Source: Arctopsyche grandis | Lineage: Eukaryota; Arthropoda; Insecta; Trichoptera; Hydropsychidae | Assembly: GCF_051622035.1 (NCBI RefSeq) | Contig: NC_135359.1 | Span: 23,036,001 to 23,100,000, forward strand | Length of the DNA: 64,000 nt | Reading direction: 5' to 3' | Part shown: positions 33,615 to 47,078 of the stretch, piece after piece | How the letters are laid out: every line of letters starts with the position of its first letter | Position numbering within the stretch: position 1 is the first letter of the stretch | Made by a program: the position numbers and the translations under genes | Notes under the pieces: generated by a model | Told to the model about the DNA's origin: nothing | The model's input: the letters and a program-made list of their open reading frames with translations, nothing else | The model's database searches: none

Positions 33615-35160
33615 AAATATGAAGTAACTATGTAAATACGAAACACAAAACAAACAACGTCAATATAAACTTCGCCTTCTATTGATAAAATATGATTCAA
33701 CCATAAATGGACTATCGTAAAGAAGGCAATTTCTGAAGGATGATGGCATAAAATAATAAAATAAATCAGTTTTTAAAAACGCGTGGGGATTAAATGTTTA
33801 TGATGTATGATTAGGTGATATCAATTTTGTTTAGTCATCATGAATAAAATTTGATTTAATTGATAATTTGTTTCATCAGGATTTTAGCACTATATCTTTT
33901 GGTGTAGAAGCATACGTTTTTGTGACTTGGAAGAGAACACCTTTTGTGAAGATGGAATAATCATACAATATTGCTAGTTCGTATCTTTGCGTTGTGATTT
34001 AATCAATAAAGATACATTCATTTATGGATCGACTTGTTTAAAATGAACTAATAAAATGCATAGTATAAAGCGCATCAAGTTGCACACAGTCAACTGGGCA
34101 ACTTTGTTGCTCACTGCAGCGTCACAAAGTTGCACTCACGTGTGTTAGCCTTTACGACAATGAGATAAATAGGGGTTTTTATAGTCCAACCAGGGCGAGA
34201 TTGAAGTTGTCGACCGCTGAGCGTGCAAGTGGACTCGTTGGGTATGTAAATCGGTAGCACCGCCCGAGGTAGCAAGAACTCTCTTTCGGAGGTGGACAGA
34301 CATTCATTTGAGGTAAATTAAACAGAAGCAAGCCGGCGAGCAGCAGAACGGGTTCAAAATGAAATAATAGCGTTTTATTGAATTGAGACATAAATATTCT
34401 GGGTGCGCGAGCAAGGAGGGCCGCATCTTATTGTGTGTTGTGTGTGTGTGTGTACCTTTGGTTGTCCGACGAGCTCAACCTCTTAACGCATTCCGTTTGT
34501 TTCGTTCTTGTTCTGCGTTTGTTTCCTCTCTTTGGGATCCCTCCCCTCCTGGTATATGCCCATGGCATACATACGTGTGCATGCATATATGTATACTACG
34601 GTCGAGCTCTTATTATTTCGCCTCGACGGCCTATTTATGAATTCTGTTTACCCCCTCGCAAATAAATCAACACCGGTTAAGCGAAGCATTACGGCAGCTC
34701 CTAGGCGTCACATCAGCTCGCAGGCATCTCGGGAATACCGAGTTATTACGCCCATATACACAACCCCGCCGGTGAAACGTGTTAATTTATTCTCTTCAAT
34801 AATTAATTATGTTGAATAATTCTAGATTTACATTCATTTTTTGGAGGTCTACGACGCGCGCTCACACCCATTCAATTTTCTAGTAGTACACCTCTCCGGA
34901 ATGCACTATTGAAAAAGTTGATGAGCTTATTACGATAATTATGTACATATGTTCTGGGTGCTGGTGTTAAAAACGTCAAGTTGTATGTAGATCCCAAACT
35001 ATTAAACGAGCTAATCTAGTATACATGTTTAGGTATATTTGTCAATTTTTTTGTAAAAATTTCAAACTAACCATATTTCCGTCCTGATAATTCAAATGAT
35101 ACTTTGAGATAATTCATTTTGACAATGAATTGCACAATTCAAACTCCATATGTGATGAAA
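33615..35160. other. Intron: unique island about 34060-34900
   Basis: 34060-34400 and 34430-34900 are GC-richer and repeat-free, with a short (GT)n at 34437-34452. ORFs in three frames overlap here without any domain, so no gene is called. Candidate regulatory intron sequence. Confidence 0.35.
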
Positions 35161-35162
35161 TC

Positions 35163-35660
35163 AGTTGACGGACATTTGGCCGAACAGACAGACATTCGAC
35201 CGATTGACAATTGGTAGAATGAAGATATTAATTGAGCCGTTTTAATAAATAGTGGCATAAGTCCACTTTTCTTAATTTCGAAAAATATCTCGCAAAACAT
35301 TTAATATAATGTTTTGCGTTTAACAATATTTAAAAATACTAGTGGCCTGTAATATGTATATTCTGCTGTTCCTAGATTCTGGACATATCGAATTAAAATA
35401 AGTGATTACAATTTGTGAATTAAGTCAAACAGAAATGGTGTTTTTGAAACTGAAAATTGGACTTCCGCCACTTTCAAATATAACGACTCAATTGTTTAAA
35501 TTTATTTATAATATTATATGAAAAAAGGGATAAATAAAATAATTATCTCCACTGATATTTTCAATTAAATAAGTTTAAATAATTCATAATTTCACTCAAA
35601 TGTCCGTTCGGCTTAATGTCCGTCAGTAAGTGTCCATTTGGCCAAATGTCCACGCGCGAT
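35163..35660. repeat. GGACATTTGGCCGAA foldback element enclosing a MITE
   Basis: GACGGACATTTGGCCGAACA near 35167 is matched in inverted orientation by TGTCCGTTCGGC...TGTCCGTCAGT...TTTGGCCAAATGTCC at 35599-35651. The interior contains the GAGCCGTT MITE at 35231-35492, so one element has landed in the other. Confidence 0.6.
35231..35492 (-). repeat. GAGCCGTT MITE, copy 2 (inverted)
   Basis: The ends are ATTGAGCCGTTTTAATAAAT and TAACGACTCAAT. The internal AGTGGCATAAGTCCACTTTT at the left and TTGGACTTCCGCCACTTTC at the right form the second part of the terminal repeats. Orientation is opposite to the 17.7- and 60.3-kb copies. Confidence 0.65.
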
Positions 35661-35664
35661 TAAA

Positions 35665-38600
35665 TCGTTGCCTAATCAACCCATAAAATAATTATTACCA
35701 ACCTAATATAAAACGAACATATCTTACAAGTCAAATCAACACATTTTTTAAAATTGTGTATGTCCACTTCATTATTATGTAAAATATTAAAAATAAAAAA
35801 TAAAAATGAATAGGTATATATCTTCTTTTTTAATAGATGTGTATGCTTGCTTGTTTGTTTCCGCTATGCAAATCTACAGTTTTCGATTTATAACTACTAA
35901 ATTTGGTGGTGCCAAACTTGGGATGTCGAAGTTCAGGGTTAAGGGGCCCGGGCAAAAGCCGGGTAATTCGCTAGTGATTTATAAATACGTATGTATGTAG
36001 GTATATGTACATAGAGTATCTCCTGTAAAGTTTGCATTATTTGGATTATAATAATTGTTGGGAAGATTTCATATAAAATTGTGTTTTAAAAAAATATTAA
36101 CTAAATTTATTGCCGCTTTACATTTTTCAAAACTTGGTAAGCGGTTTGATTTATGTTGTTATGTAACTATCTATGTATATTTGAAATCAACGATTCAATC
36201 GCTTATTGATAATGTATGTACATATATTCATAGAAGTAAGTTTGCCTACTAATTTATTTAGATGTTCGCTAATGTCTCAAAATTAGCGATATTATTTCAT
36301 CCCGTATTTCAAACCGAGGCAAATATTATAATTGTATGTATGTATAATATAATTGTATGTATGTACGGCAAAGTCTGCCAATTACGTATTTATATTTCGA
36401 TTTTATTATAAATCTGGAAATTCAGCTGGAAAAGCTTGTTGATTTGATGGCATTTGAATAGCCAAGGTATTATTATTTTCATGAATTTCCCTTATTGAAA
36501 AATAAAATTGTCGTCTTGTCGAAGTGAGTATGCTTTGCGCGCGTAGGTGTCGAGAATTCTAAGATACGCACAAAATAAAAAGGAAGGAAGGAAGGAAGGA
36601 ACATCTAATTGCAATAAAATCGCTTTTAAAGTTATGAATTATTCATTGGATCCAGTGTAAAAACGAGTGCGCTCTTTTTCAACAGTGGAGTACGATTTTA
36701 ACATAGGAGAGAAGCGTCTCAACTCCCCTCCACCTGTTTTTCGCAGTAAAAAATCCATTAATGAACCTTCCCTTTTATTGAATTTATTGGAGAAATTCCC
36801 CTCCCATACACTTTTCGTTGCTTTTCAATAATTTAATTTTACAGAGCGATTTCAGAGAGAAGTTACCCGCCCATCTTGCCCTTTTCTTCGGCATGGACAG
36901 CAGGGGAGAAAGTTGCAGTACTTTAAAAGCGACATCTTTTCTTTATTGGTTGAAAAGGCGAATTTCATTCAGCAATTCATTTGTAACGATAATAATATCT
37001 TTAAATTGCACTTCCTTTGATTGTGTTCTAAGTAATTAAGGAATGTGCAGAGCACATTACAGCAAGTGGCATGCATAGTCAGTCCTTCAAGGATTGCTTT
37101 CAAGTCATAAAAGATAATACGAAACTCCTCAGCGCGAGTGTTTCATCACCTATTTTATTACAGACGAAAACGTGTCCTACCAAAAGCCATCCCAACGTTC
37201 CAGTAACATAAAGCAAGGTCTTGAAATATGTACGTGTATCTGTACCATATTGAAATGTGAAGTAGAAGAGGGATGTTCTCAGTTCAAAATTTCCTCCCCT
37301 ATTCGAAACTATTCGCGTGTTCGTTACTGAAACTATGTAACTTCTTCCTTCTTCTGGAGCAAAAACTGCAAACTGAAATAATTCAAAACTTATCCGTTCC
37401 GAAATCAATGGAGCACTTAATAAGAAATGAAGTTTTCCCATGGGGGTAGGATGGAGGGGAGTAACACGTTGGATACTTCGAAGTTGAGCAATATACCAAA
37501 CTTACCCCTTGGTATTCGGGAGCACACGTGCGCTATAAAGTTGATACAACGGTGCATCATTCATTACGACCGTACAACATTCACAGGTGAAAAAAAAATA
37601 GCCGAAGAGATCGTTCACTCTGATCGACTTCAGTTTTCAAAATCCTTAGTGTGCAAAATATTGCAGTGGAGATTATAAGCAAGCACAAAGAGCAGGAGAT
37701 GACAGAGGGGTGCACAATGATGTTTGCAGCATGAAAAGGTAAACTGTGATAGCTTCAAGCCGGTCACAATGCGATACTAAACTAACTTTGCCAAAGCGGA
37801 GCTTGGAAACCGTCGCATTGTTCTGGTCGCTTAAAATAAGACGTCTCGGTCAATTGTATGGACTGTTGGATGCATGGGAAGCTGCGGATTAAATAACCCT
37901 CTCTATATCTCTGTACTGTACATGTCGTTTGAAGTTTACTTTCTCATTGACGACACGTTGAATCACACAAAGAAGGATATTAGATGAAAAGTGAAGAGAT
38001 GTGTAAATTTTTACTGATACATTTCCTGAAGAAGAATAGTGTTAAAATAGGTGTGATTTTTAAAAGCTTTTTGTTAGTTTCACTAGAAATTTGTTAGTGG
38101 ATGGAAATTTTTGGTCTATTTTTGAACCACTACAACACTTTTGATCGATTTGAAACTATACAGACATACTTATTTGCTTTATTTCAGATGATGGAGAAGT
38201 AAATTGATCATTCAATTAATATTGCAAAAATAATAGCACAACTAAATTGGGAGTATTAAACTGAGTGTGCTTAACTGGATGCCTTAGCTAAAGGCGAGAA
38301 AAAAAGATAATGAGACTAAGAAAAAGACAATCAGACCAAGAATAAGATAAAACAATAGATAGATAGAAAAGGTGTATATGTATGCATTTGAAAAATAATA
38401 AGTTGGTAGACATAAGTCTACCAGAAGTCTTCCAGAAGGAATCAGAGCTTTTTACTTAGTATGGGGGATTTAAATGATTAAAAATTCGTAGCTACGAACG
38501 ATAATTGGATCTCAGAGTTTACACAGAAGAAGTCGAAGAAGATATGTATGTATCGCGTTCTAAGAAGCATAATAGTGAAGGAAGTCCACAATTTAGTCAA

Positions 38601-41318
38601 CTTCAGTTATGAATGCAGTTTTGGTAATATTAAAGAGTAATAAGTTTAAAAGCTTTCTGATTAACCGCAATCTTCAAAACATCGCCTTGAATAATTGGTA
38701 CTTCGCATCCATTGCCCTCTGACGTAACGTGTATGTGGGGCTTGGTTCACTTTTGAGTTCAAAGTCGATGCTATCGTTCGAGTATTCAAAAATCAATTAA
38801 GGCAGTTGTATAAGGTGTTTGGCCTATATTAAAAGCGTTCGCCTAAGTGGAACGTTAAGCCTATACATTGGAGGGCGCCTCGCTAAGTCGACTCCCTTCT
38901 CACTTTTTGTCGAAGAAGGCGAATTGTAGGGAGGTACGCAGATAAGTAAGAGGGGGAGAGGTGGAAAATTTCCTCAGGAATGTTCATTTAATTTCGGCAG
39001 AAGAAAGTCAATTTAATTAATGCCGCGGCTGAGGTGAGCGAGTCAAACTTAATGGCGTTCCGATAGAAGCATACATTAATCGGGGGCGACATTGCCTTAA
39101 AAGTGAATTTCCAAGTGCGAAAACTAAACCGAAAGTGACGATCGATCAATGCCCGTTTGCAATTCGCTCCGTTTGAAAAGAAAATCGATGTTTACTCTTT
39201 TTTCTCTCTCTCTCGCTTCTGGTTGCGCAGTTGGTACATCGGCGATTAAGCGAGTGGAAAATTGGTGGAAGTGCGCGATCTAAACGAAAACGTAGACGGG
39301 AAAGAGGCGTCCGCAAGAAAAAATAAATGGAAATAAAAACAAAATAATATTTACAGGAAGTCAGGGTGAAATATGAGAAAATCGTGAGTTGATGTAGCGG
39401 AAACGGTTATCCGATGAAAAATAAATGATAGACTCTTCACCAACTTACATAAACAAGCCATAAATTTTCATTTTGCGTCAATCGTAGGGGAGGAAAACTT
39501 CTGAATTAGTCGGCGGAAAAGATTTTGATTTGACGTTCAAAAAAATGATCCCACATCCGACTTTGTACGATGATTTATCACTACTACCGTAGGTATATTG
39601 AAATTCTAAATATAATACGAAAAAAACACTATAAAATAAACAAACCAGGTCGATACATTTCTAAAGATTCAAAGATTACATTACATATAAATACTTTTTT
39701 TTAACTTTAATATATTATATTCTAATTACACACAATTTTGACTAATATTTATATAATAAAAAAATCCTATACAGTCTCTATACAAAATCACGGTCCCTTT
39801 TCCTTAATTTTTTTCTAGGAGGCTGAGGAAAATCATTTCAGAATTTCCTGACTAGACATACTACATACATATATGTATGTAGGTAGTTACGATCGAAAAA
39901 CATTTGCAAAAATGTGTTCGAACATGTATGTATGTATGTAATATGTATGTATGTAGGTATGTGTATATAAAATCTTTCGTATACGTTTAATGTTTCGAAT
40001 TTAGTTATATCTGATGGGTGTATGGGAGGTTTAGTGTGAATAATTTGGCATTTTCACACGTTAGCAGTCGGGTGAGGTATTGCCGCCATTACCGGACAAG
40101 AGAAACCTCACCAGCGGGCATCACTCTGATGGAAATCCGGGAAATTGCCGCATTTACATTGACTTAACGCCGTGATTTAGAATGCGAAGGAGGGAAAAAA
40201 ATATAAAATAAACCGACCCCACTAGCTCCACCGCGACCGTGAAAGTAAAATAAAACGTTAATATATACCACGGAAAACTAGCGCAATAAAACCGGGGTGT
40301 TTGAAAAATGGCACACTGTTTAGCGCACTACTGCTCGTGATAGAATTTGTCGCGTAGCGAAGACGACGTGTCGTCAACGGCGATTTATCTGCGCGAAAAT
40401 TGCGTGGTAGATTGGAAAATATTCGCAATTTTCGCACGCATTGTATTCTGCGCTCGTCTTCTAAGATGGCCGTCTCACCTCTGAAAATTTCCATTACGCA
40501 CAACGGCCTGGGGAGTAGTTCAATTTTTTTAAAACATTCACTTGTATTCACATATGTACCTCTACATTCTCAAGGACCATCAAATCCAATCTATTAATTT
40601 TTACTATTATATAATAGTGTTGTGCCCGTTGATTTCAAAGGGTGGCTTCGGAAAGGAATTGATACACGAATTAAAATAAAGTTGTCATATGTGTTATATA
40701 TAAATACAGTGTAAGTTAATTTATAGGCGCGCGCGCGTATTACATAATGCCCCTTTCGCCCGCATAAAAATGATGAATGAATGAATGTGTGTGTGTGGGC
40801 TCTACGTAGATGCTGACCCCACCCGTTCCAACTCGCTCAATATCAGGAGCACATGTCAGACGCTCAGATTCCCACTTCCCCCCTTATCCCGCGTCTCCTA
40901 GACACGATCGGGGGTCACGCCACACCCCTATGCATAACGAATACCCCTAGCATTCAAACTTTTTTTTAAAATCTCCATACTGGTCTACGTGTCCGCCACA
41001 TACCCACATACATACATACATCGCGTTCGTTTTTATATATATTATTTCATACAATTATTAAATGCTGACTGTAAACATTTTGAATGACAAATTATGTATG
41101 TGTTTAAATGACATCTATATTATAATATAATAAATATTTCATTTCATTTATCCGTTATAATTGAAAGTCCATTATAAGACGAATCAAATCTGTTTTTAAA
41201 TAAAAAAATGCCGCTTTGTATGAAGAAGAAATGTGTTTAAACAATGTTTATTGCCAGTAATGACGTATCGGGCCATTGAATGCCAAAATGTTCACTCAAA
41301 AAAACAATATTTGGTATA
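35665..41318. other. Intron: several unique islands and a family-H repeat fragment
   Basis: GC-richer unique blocks at about 36480-37090, 38820-39330, 40020-40560 and 40780-40970 have no domain-bearing ORF. A tandem TATAATTGTATGTATG pair lies at 36320-36365, (GGAA)n at 36580-36602 and CATATG/TATG tracts at 39860-39965. 40608-40650 begins AATAGTGTTGTGCCCGTTG, a fragment of the CTAGTGTTGTACCCG repeat. A short (GC)n run sits at 40727-40738. Confidence 0.35.
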
Positions 41319-41319
41319 A

Positions 41320-41520
41320 CGAGGATAAGATGACAAGAAATGCGTGGACAAAAAGTGTGACGGTGGTAGGCCGAAAGAAGAGATTGAAATGGCAATGGGC
41401 GGTCATATAGTTAGAAGAATGAACTAAATGATCAAATTGTATCCAAGAGGGTTGTAAAAGGTACGTACAAGGCTTAGATGTTGGGATTAGATGGTTGTGA
41501 ATTGAGTATGCTCAGATCAT
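41320..41520 (+). pseudogene. Decayed RTE LINE C-terminus
   Basis: The plus strand reads, with frameshifts, RLKWQWA, then a relic of GH..RR, then the SNCIQEGCKR block that corresponds to EWYPRECKR in the family. No intact frame. Confidence 0.55.
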
Positions 41521-43175
41521 ATATGTACGATGATAATATTCTGATAAACACTGAAAACTTTGACTGTTCGGACTTTTTATTCCAATCTCATATTGTTAGA
41601 TAAAAATGGGATGCTATCTTAGAGATATTTCTTACAATCCATCGTGGATGGAACGAGACGGGGTGTATCACACCCCACGGTGAGTTTCCAAGGACGTGAT
41701 GAATCCGATAATGTGTGTGTGGAGACAGACAGAGAAGGGAACTCACACCAGTCAGCGTTTATTTATTGGCCGCGCTGTATCGTCAATACCTATTCGAGAT
41801 ATAAAAAGAATCCACGGATTTGGCTAGATCCCCCCCGTATCTCACTCGATAAGAGATTTCAGAATATTCGCGTGGACCATTCCCGGGAGGCTGAAAAGCG
41901 TGACGTCTCAATTCTTCATCAAATATTTATGACGACATATTTCGTAGGTTGTGCCCAGAGATAGAGGTGAGAGGTTGGATCAACATCGGTGACCTGCTTC
42001 CGGTGTCCGCGACACTAAGTGATGAGACGAGATTTGTTTACCTCGAAAGAAAAATACGACCTCCCCTCGCCGCTCTGGGGGTTGAAGCGGTCGCTCAAGA
42101 CCTGAGTCAATATACTAGGGGGTTGAGTGGGCGGTCGGGCGATGGAAAAAGGGGGCAAACACAGCTCGCGGACCAGACAAATGCGAAAGTTTACGTGATC
42201 TCGTGTTTGAGAAGATCCGTTCGACACTTAAAGGTTATATTTGTCGCCCGCCACCACCCCCTGACAGCCACCCTTTATTCGATACGACCGGTTATAGTCG
42301 AACGCGCGTGCGCGTATTTGCGTCAACCCTCGACAGTTGTGTAAATACGTGTAAATTGTTAAATAAAACGAAAAACGCCCACGCGTCAAGAGTTGAATAA
42401 ATAGATCGTTCGCGGAAAAAAACAGACCACTGATTTCCTATTTAATATCATACACACATCAATGTAAATAAACGGTGTGTGTGGGTGTGTATATTAAATT
42501 TCTGATTTTATCTGAATTCCGTTAGTATATAAATGTGAAGTTGATAATTTAAAATTTGATAGGATGATTTAATATGAATACGAATTTAGCCACCACTGCA
42601 TTTCAGAAAAGAAAACGGTAAATAAATGTATGTATGTACATATGAGGTGCAATCAAATTTCTGACCACAGTTGAAATTGAACACAGTTGGTTAGTAAATT
42701 TCGAACTAAATTATAAATAACTACATATGTATGTGTATATTCGAATTTGTTGGATTTATCAGTGTCAATTCTATAAAATTAGAAAATAGCTCACGTACTT
42801 TCAGCTTTCAATTTGCGTAATAGAACAATAGATTTTCATATGTCAAATTACAATCGAACTGTCATTAAACTGATGATTTAATTAAAATACGCTATTATTA
42901 TTATTATAGCTTTTAAATAGGCATATGAAGATATACTTTTTTGATAAAAATCTACTACATAATTCTACACTTGAAAGATAGTGAATAGATATAAGCTCGG
43001 CTTAATGTACAACTGATTTTATATAATAAAATAAACGCTCCAAAATTATTCTGTTAATTAATGCCACTATATGGCTGGGTGCATTCGTTGTCTGCAATGC
43101 TGCATGACGACGACTGCATTTGTCACAGTTTACCCAACGATGCATATTTTCATCGCTAACATTGAAATGCAAAAC
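41521..43175. other. Intron: island about 41640-42420, no gene
   Basis: A GC-richer block with a GGGGTGTATCACACCCC hairpin at about 41659-41675. Overlapping ORFs (41644-41964, 41949-42344) do not show a domain or agree in codon use. May be an old repeat or regulatory intron sequence. Confidence 0.3.
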
Positions 43176-43179
43176 GCAT

Positions 43180-43475
43180 CCACACACACACACACACCTA
43201 CTTGTGCTCTTTTTCACCCTTAATAAAATATATCGTTCAACGAAGAAACCCGTATGGCATGATGTGTATATATAATACAAGGTCTATGATGATATCACGT
43301 AGTGTGGTCGTATATCAAAACCACCGGCGACGAGGCTAGGGACCTCGAGAGACTGGAGGGTTTTACGTGACCGGATTTATTTTACATGCAAATGACCGGT
43401 TATCTTTTATATCACTCAATTAACTGGAAAATTTATTTTTGAAAATATATACTTTCGCCCGGAGCGTGTGCGTGC

Positions 43476-43519
<44 letters not shown>

Positions 43520-43894
43520 AGTTTGGTAATTAACTTGAAAAGTAAACAACGTGAGAGATTCTCGAACAGGAGATTGGAAACTTTTCATGTGATGACTGGA
43601 ACGTACTGGAAAACCGCAAGGAAACTTTAAACATGGCTAGGTAGTAATTTGGCGGGATAGAATGTGATTTTATGCAAACAATTACGGCCGCTGAAAGTTT
43701 AAGAAAGCCGAGACGTTGAAAGAGTGATTCGAATCGAATTGAATTTGAGAGAGAGCGCGCGCTCTTCTTCATTACTCAACGAACGGTTTTTGAGTATTCC
43801 CCGAACGAGATGGCAAAGTTGTAAGTTACTTTAACTCGGCAAATACTCGTGTATATCTTCAGAGCACTTTCCAGTCTGAATACATAATAAATTC

Positions 43895-43935
<41 letters not shown>
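43180..43935. repeat. Cluster of (CA)n/(TG)n microsatellites
   Basis: (CA)n at 43180-43197, (TG)n at 43479-43518 and (TG)n at 43899-43935. The longer runs exceed 35 bp. The sequence between them is unique. Confidence 0.85.
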
Positions 43936-43938
<3 letters not shown>

Positions 43939-44504
43939 ATGGTGATATTCGTAATAAGTAACCATTATTATTATTCGTCGGTATTTTTACTGAGTAATGG
44001 AAATATGCGAGTCGGAATAGATTTCCGTTTCCTTTCTTCGCTCGGCGAAAGTAAAAGCATCCCATCGGAATATCCCCCCATTCCATTTTCGTCTTATAAA
44101 TATATTCCGCCGACTTATACATATATATTCTATTACATAGTAATGCATATTTCAAAACACATTATTATAATAGAGTTCCCGGTATTGGGTCTTGTCGTGG
44201 GTAACCTAATGGTAACGAGGCGGTAGTAATTTGGTCCTATTAAAATTCAAAGCGGCACTCCCCAAATGCTCTTCTCTTCCAAAGTGTATTTTTTTTCCTC
44301 GAATGTCGCCCCTTTTACGAAGGAAAACCTCTCGCAAAAGAAAAAGAAATACAGAACGGCGCAAAATTATCAGAAACAACTGTTTCAACAATTTTTTATA
44401 TGTATATACTTTTATTATTGTATTAAACAAATTAAATTAATTTAAATTTATACTGTGTGCTAAAATGTGTTAAAAAGTGCTCATTGAACAAAAATACTTT
44501 GAGA

Positions 44505-44890
44505 TAAAACCGGAGCGTAGAGTCGGAGTTCGAAGTTCATTTTAACATTTTACAGTTTGCTATGTAATAAAAGTCATGCTTTAAGTGTTTTTCTATTACT
44601 TAGGTCAAGATAAGAGGTAGGAATTAAATGCCTGAATTTTGTATAAAAACATTTTTGGTTTTGGTATATACAGAAATAGGATATTTTGAATTTGATTTTT
44701 TTTTAATTTGTTCAAAATTAATAATGATTTTTAGGTCATAAAATAAAGAGCTTCAAACTTCAATAATTTTATACGTTGGCAAGAAAAGTCCATCTTAATA
44801 AAATCATTCAAGTTGGAGGCGGAGTCGAATCATAAAATAAAGCCGGAGTTGGAGTCAGTAAATTTTGATCCGACTCCACAGCCCCGGATA
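44505..44890 (-). repeat. Degraded GTGGAGTCGGAGTC repeats
   Basis: GAGCGTAGAGTCGGAGTTCG at 44513 and AGGCGGAGTCGAATC, GCCGGAGTTGGAGTC, ATCCGACTCCACAGCCCC at 44815-44886. On the complement the right end reads GGGGCTGTGGAGTCGGAT, the start of the 26.75-kb copy. Confidence 0.5.
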
Positions 44891-44894
44891 AAAT

Positions 44895-46300
44895 ATTAAT
44901 GCTTTTTTATGATTTTTTCTGCGTTACAATTCAGTATATTTTCAAGTTATTTTTTTCAGCGTCTACATTAATACAAGGTCAAACATTTCAGATGAATTCA
45001 ATTCAAGTTGAAATACGAAAATGTAGGCTTTTACTGAAATCTGTATCACGTTTAAAAATTTCATACGAAGAATTGTTTAACATCAAAGCGCCGACGGTAA
45101 AAATCACAATATTCAATCAAGCGTATTTTTTGCATCACCGGTCTCCATATGAGATACAATACGCTGCCGTCGAGAGGATTTATATAATATGTATAAAAAA
45201 TATTCGAGCGAAATGAGAAAGGATTTCTCGCATAAAAAGTCGGAATATTGTGGGTCACCCTGCCGCCCGTAGACCGAAAAGACGCGGTCGTCCAAAGGAA
45301 AGGAAACTTTTTGATTCATTCCTTTTATCCAATTTGCATTCACTTGAACAGTCACTCAGTCACTCGAAGGGTGGGGAGGGAGAGGGAGGAAATCGTGTCC
45401 CGCTGCCTTGTAGGGTCGCCTCTGAAATACCCTGGGAGGTAACGGTGGTCCCACTCGAGCGTGGAGCAAGAAAAATGTTTTCGATAGTGTTGTTAAGGGC
45501 GGTTGAAGGGGCTTCAGCCTCTCTTCAAGTGGTATCATGAGATTATAAAGTTTCACGGACGGAGGGCGAGAACAAGTCTGCGCCAGGAATAAGCAAGATA
45601 TTCCCGATGACGAATCGCCTCCGTGACAAGAAAGCAAACGATATTATTTTTACATGCAAAACGGACGGGGTGGCAACGCACAAAACGGCCGCGTTGTAGA
45701 TGTATTCGGTTGCATCGGCAGGAGGCTGGGCAGACTGCCGATTCAAATCACGTCCGACGGGGGGTCCAAATCCTCTTCCGTGCTCCTTCGACCGCAATAA
45801 AACCTGCATTTCCTCCGACCGAAATGATAACTGAGAGTGCGGAGGAGCCGCAGCGAGGGTGGGCTCGGGGGGATGAAGGACGAGGTTACGGGGGACGCCT
45901 TCGCCCCTGCCCGAGCCCCCATGGGGCAAAAAGAAACACCATTAAGCCGGCCCCTGAAGGAAGATAAATTCGCTGGTGTCAGATGGTGTTAAGTTGCCCG
46001 CCCCGATCACTGCTCTCCACCCCTACGTGTTTACGCACCGAAAGGTTTCCAGTAATGATCTGTCCGTAGCGAATTTTGTATCATCACTCCGTACTATTAA
46101 AATCGATAAACAATTTTCTAGAACGAATGAATACTCCTTTGGATTTGACAAAATCTATTGACCGATAGCTATACAATAAATTGCTACATTAAATAAGGTA
46201 ATGCATAGTAATGAAGAATCAGATTGAACGCATTCATATGTTTCTTCACATATCTTTTACCAAATGATACTGCGTGGTACATTTCGACAACCTTTAGCTA
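44895..46300. other. Intron: large GC-richer unique island
   Basis: 45240-46060 is among the most GC-rich parts of the window. ORFs up to 128 codons are open in several frames on both strands, as expected from composition; none has a domain or splice sites. Candidate enhancer-type or unannotated non-coding element. Confidence 0.35.
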
Positions 46301-46302
46301 AC

Positions 46303-47078
46303 TTAACCTTTTGAATGCTAATCAACGCCGATCGGTGTTTTTCCAACAAGTCGATGGGCCTGAAAAACGCCGAGAGGCGTTGTATTTTGAGCATGTACAA
46401 AGTAAACAAGAATACTACCCGCTAAGCCTTTCCAGGTAGCATTGAACATGGGTCGTGTAATCGGTGTCATTCATTTGTCAACGTTTATTAAGACTGGTTT
46501 ACACTGGAACTTCTGAATTTATAACCATAGCAGAATTTTCCGATGGAAATCTTATTTTAGATTGTGGCTTGTCATTCAACAATGAAGAAGATGGAACTAG
46601 TTTTGGAAAAATACATTCAATACATTAATAGACTTCTTTTGTTTATTTTATATTGTTGCAAGATATATTAGAGAGTCTAAACACACCTTTACAAAACTCG
46701 AAATCCTCGGCGGTAGTTATCTAGGGTAGTGATCTAGGGTTTGTTTGGATTAGCTACATTTTTATAACTGCTTTCTATTGAATTTCTAAATAATTCTAGT
46801 TGGAAATGTTGGCGAAATTTTCAGCGTGGCGGGCTTTCTATTATGCGGGTTAATCTATACCTCTCAATATAAATGGTGAGTGAATTAATTTATAGAGAAA
46901 TATACAATTGTTGAAGTATGGAACATTGTATGCTTGGCATAATGACTAAAGATGGGAAACGGAATACGTGGGTGATCATAGCTATGTATACTGGAGTTGC
47001 CTGGCGTTAAACAAGCGGATAAATATTGAAAAAAATCCTTCAAATGACTGACCTCTTCCACAACCCGTCTAGGGTTAA
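46303..47078. repeat. Possible piggyBac-like non-autonomous element
   Basis: The left end TTAACCTTTTGAATGC carries a TTAA target-type tetranucleotide and inner hairpins of the AACGCC..GGCGTT type. The right limit CCGTCTAGGGTTAA also ends in TTAA. The terminal 12 bp are only loosely inverted and no transposase is recognisable, so these may be ends of two different relics. Confidence 0.3.

Noticed and set aside
37100..37441. 113-codon minus-strand ORF
   Set aside because: No recognisable domain and no exon borders in register; lies in the large intron, so a nested gene is possible but unsupported.
45543..45929. 128-codon minus-strand ORF in a GC-rich island
   Set aside because: Overlapping ORFs of similar length exist in other frames, as expected from GC content. 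No domain.
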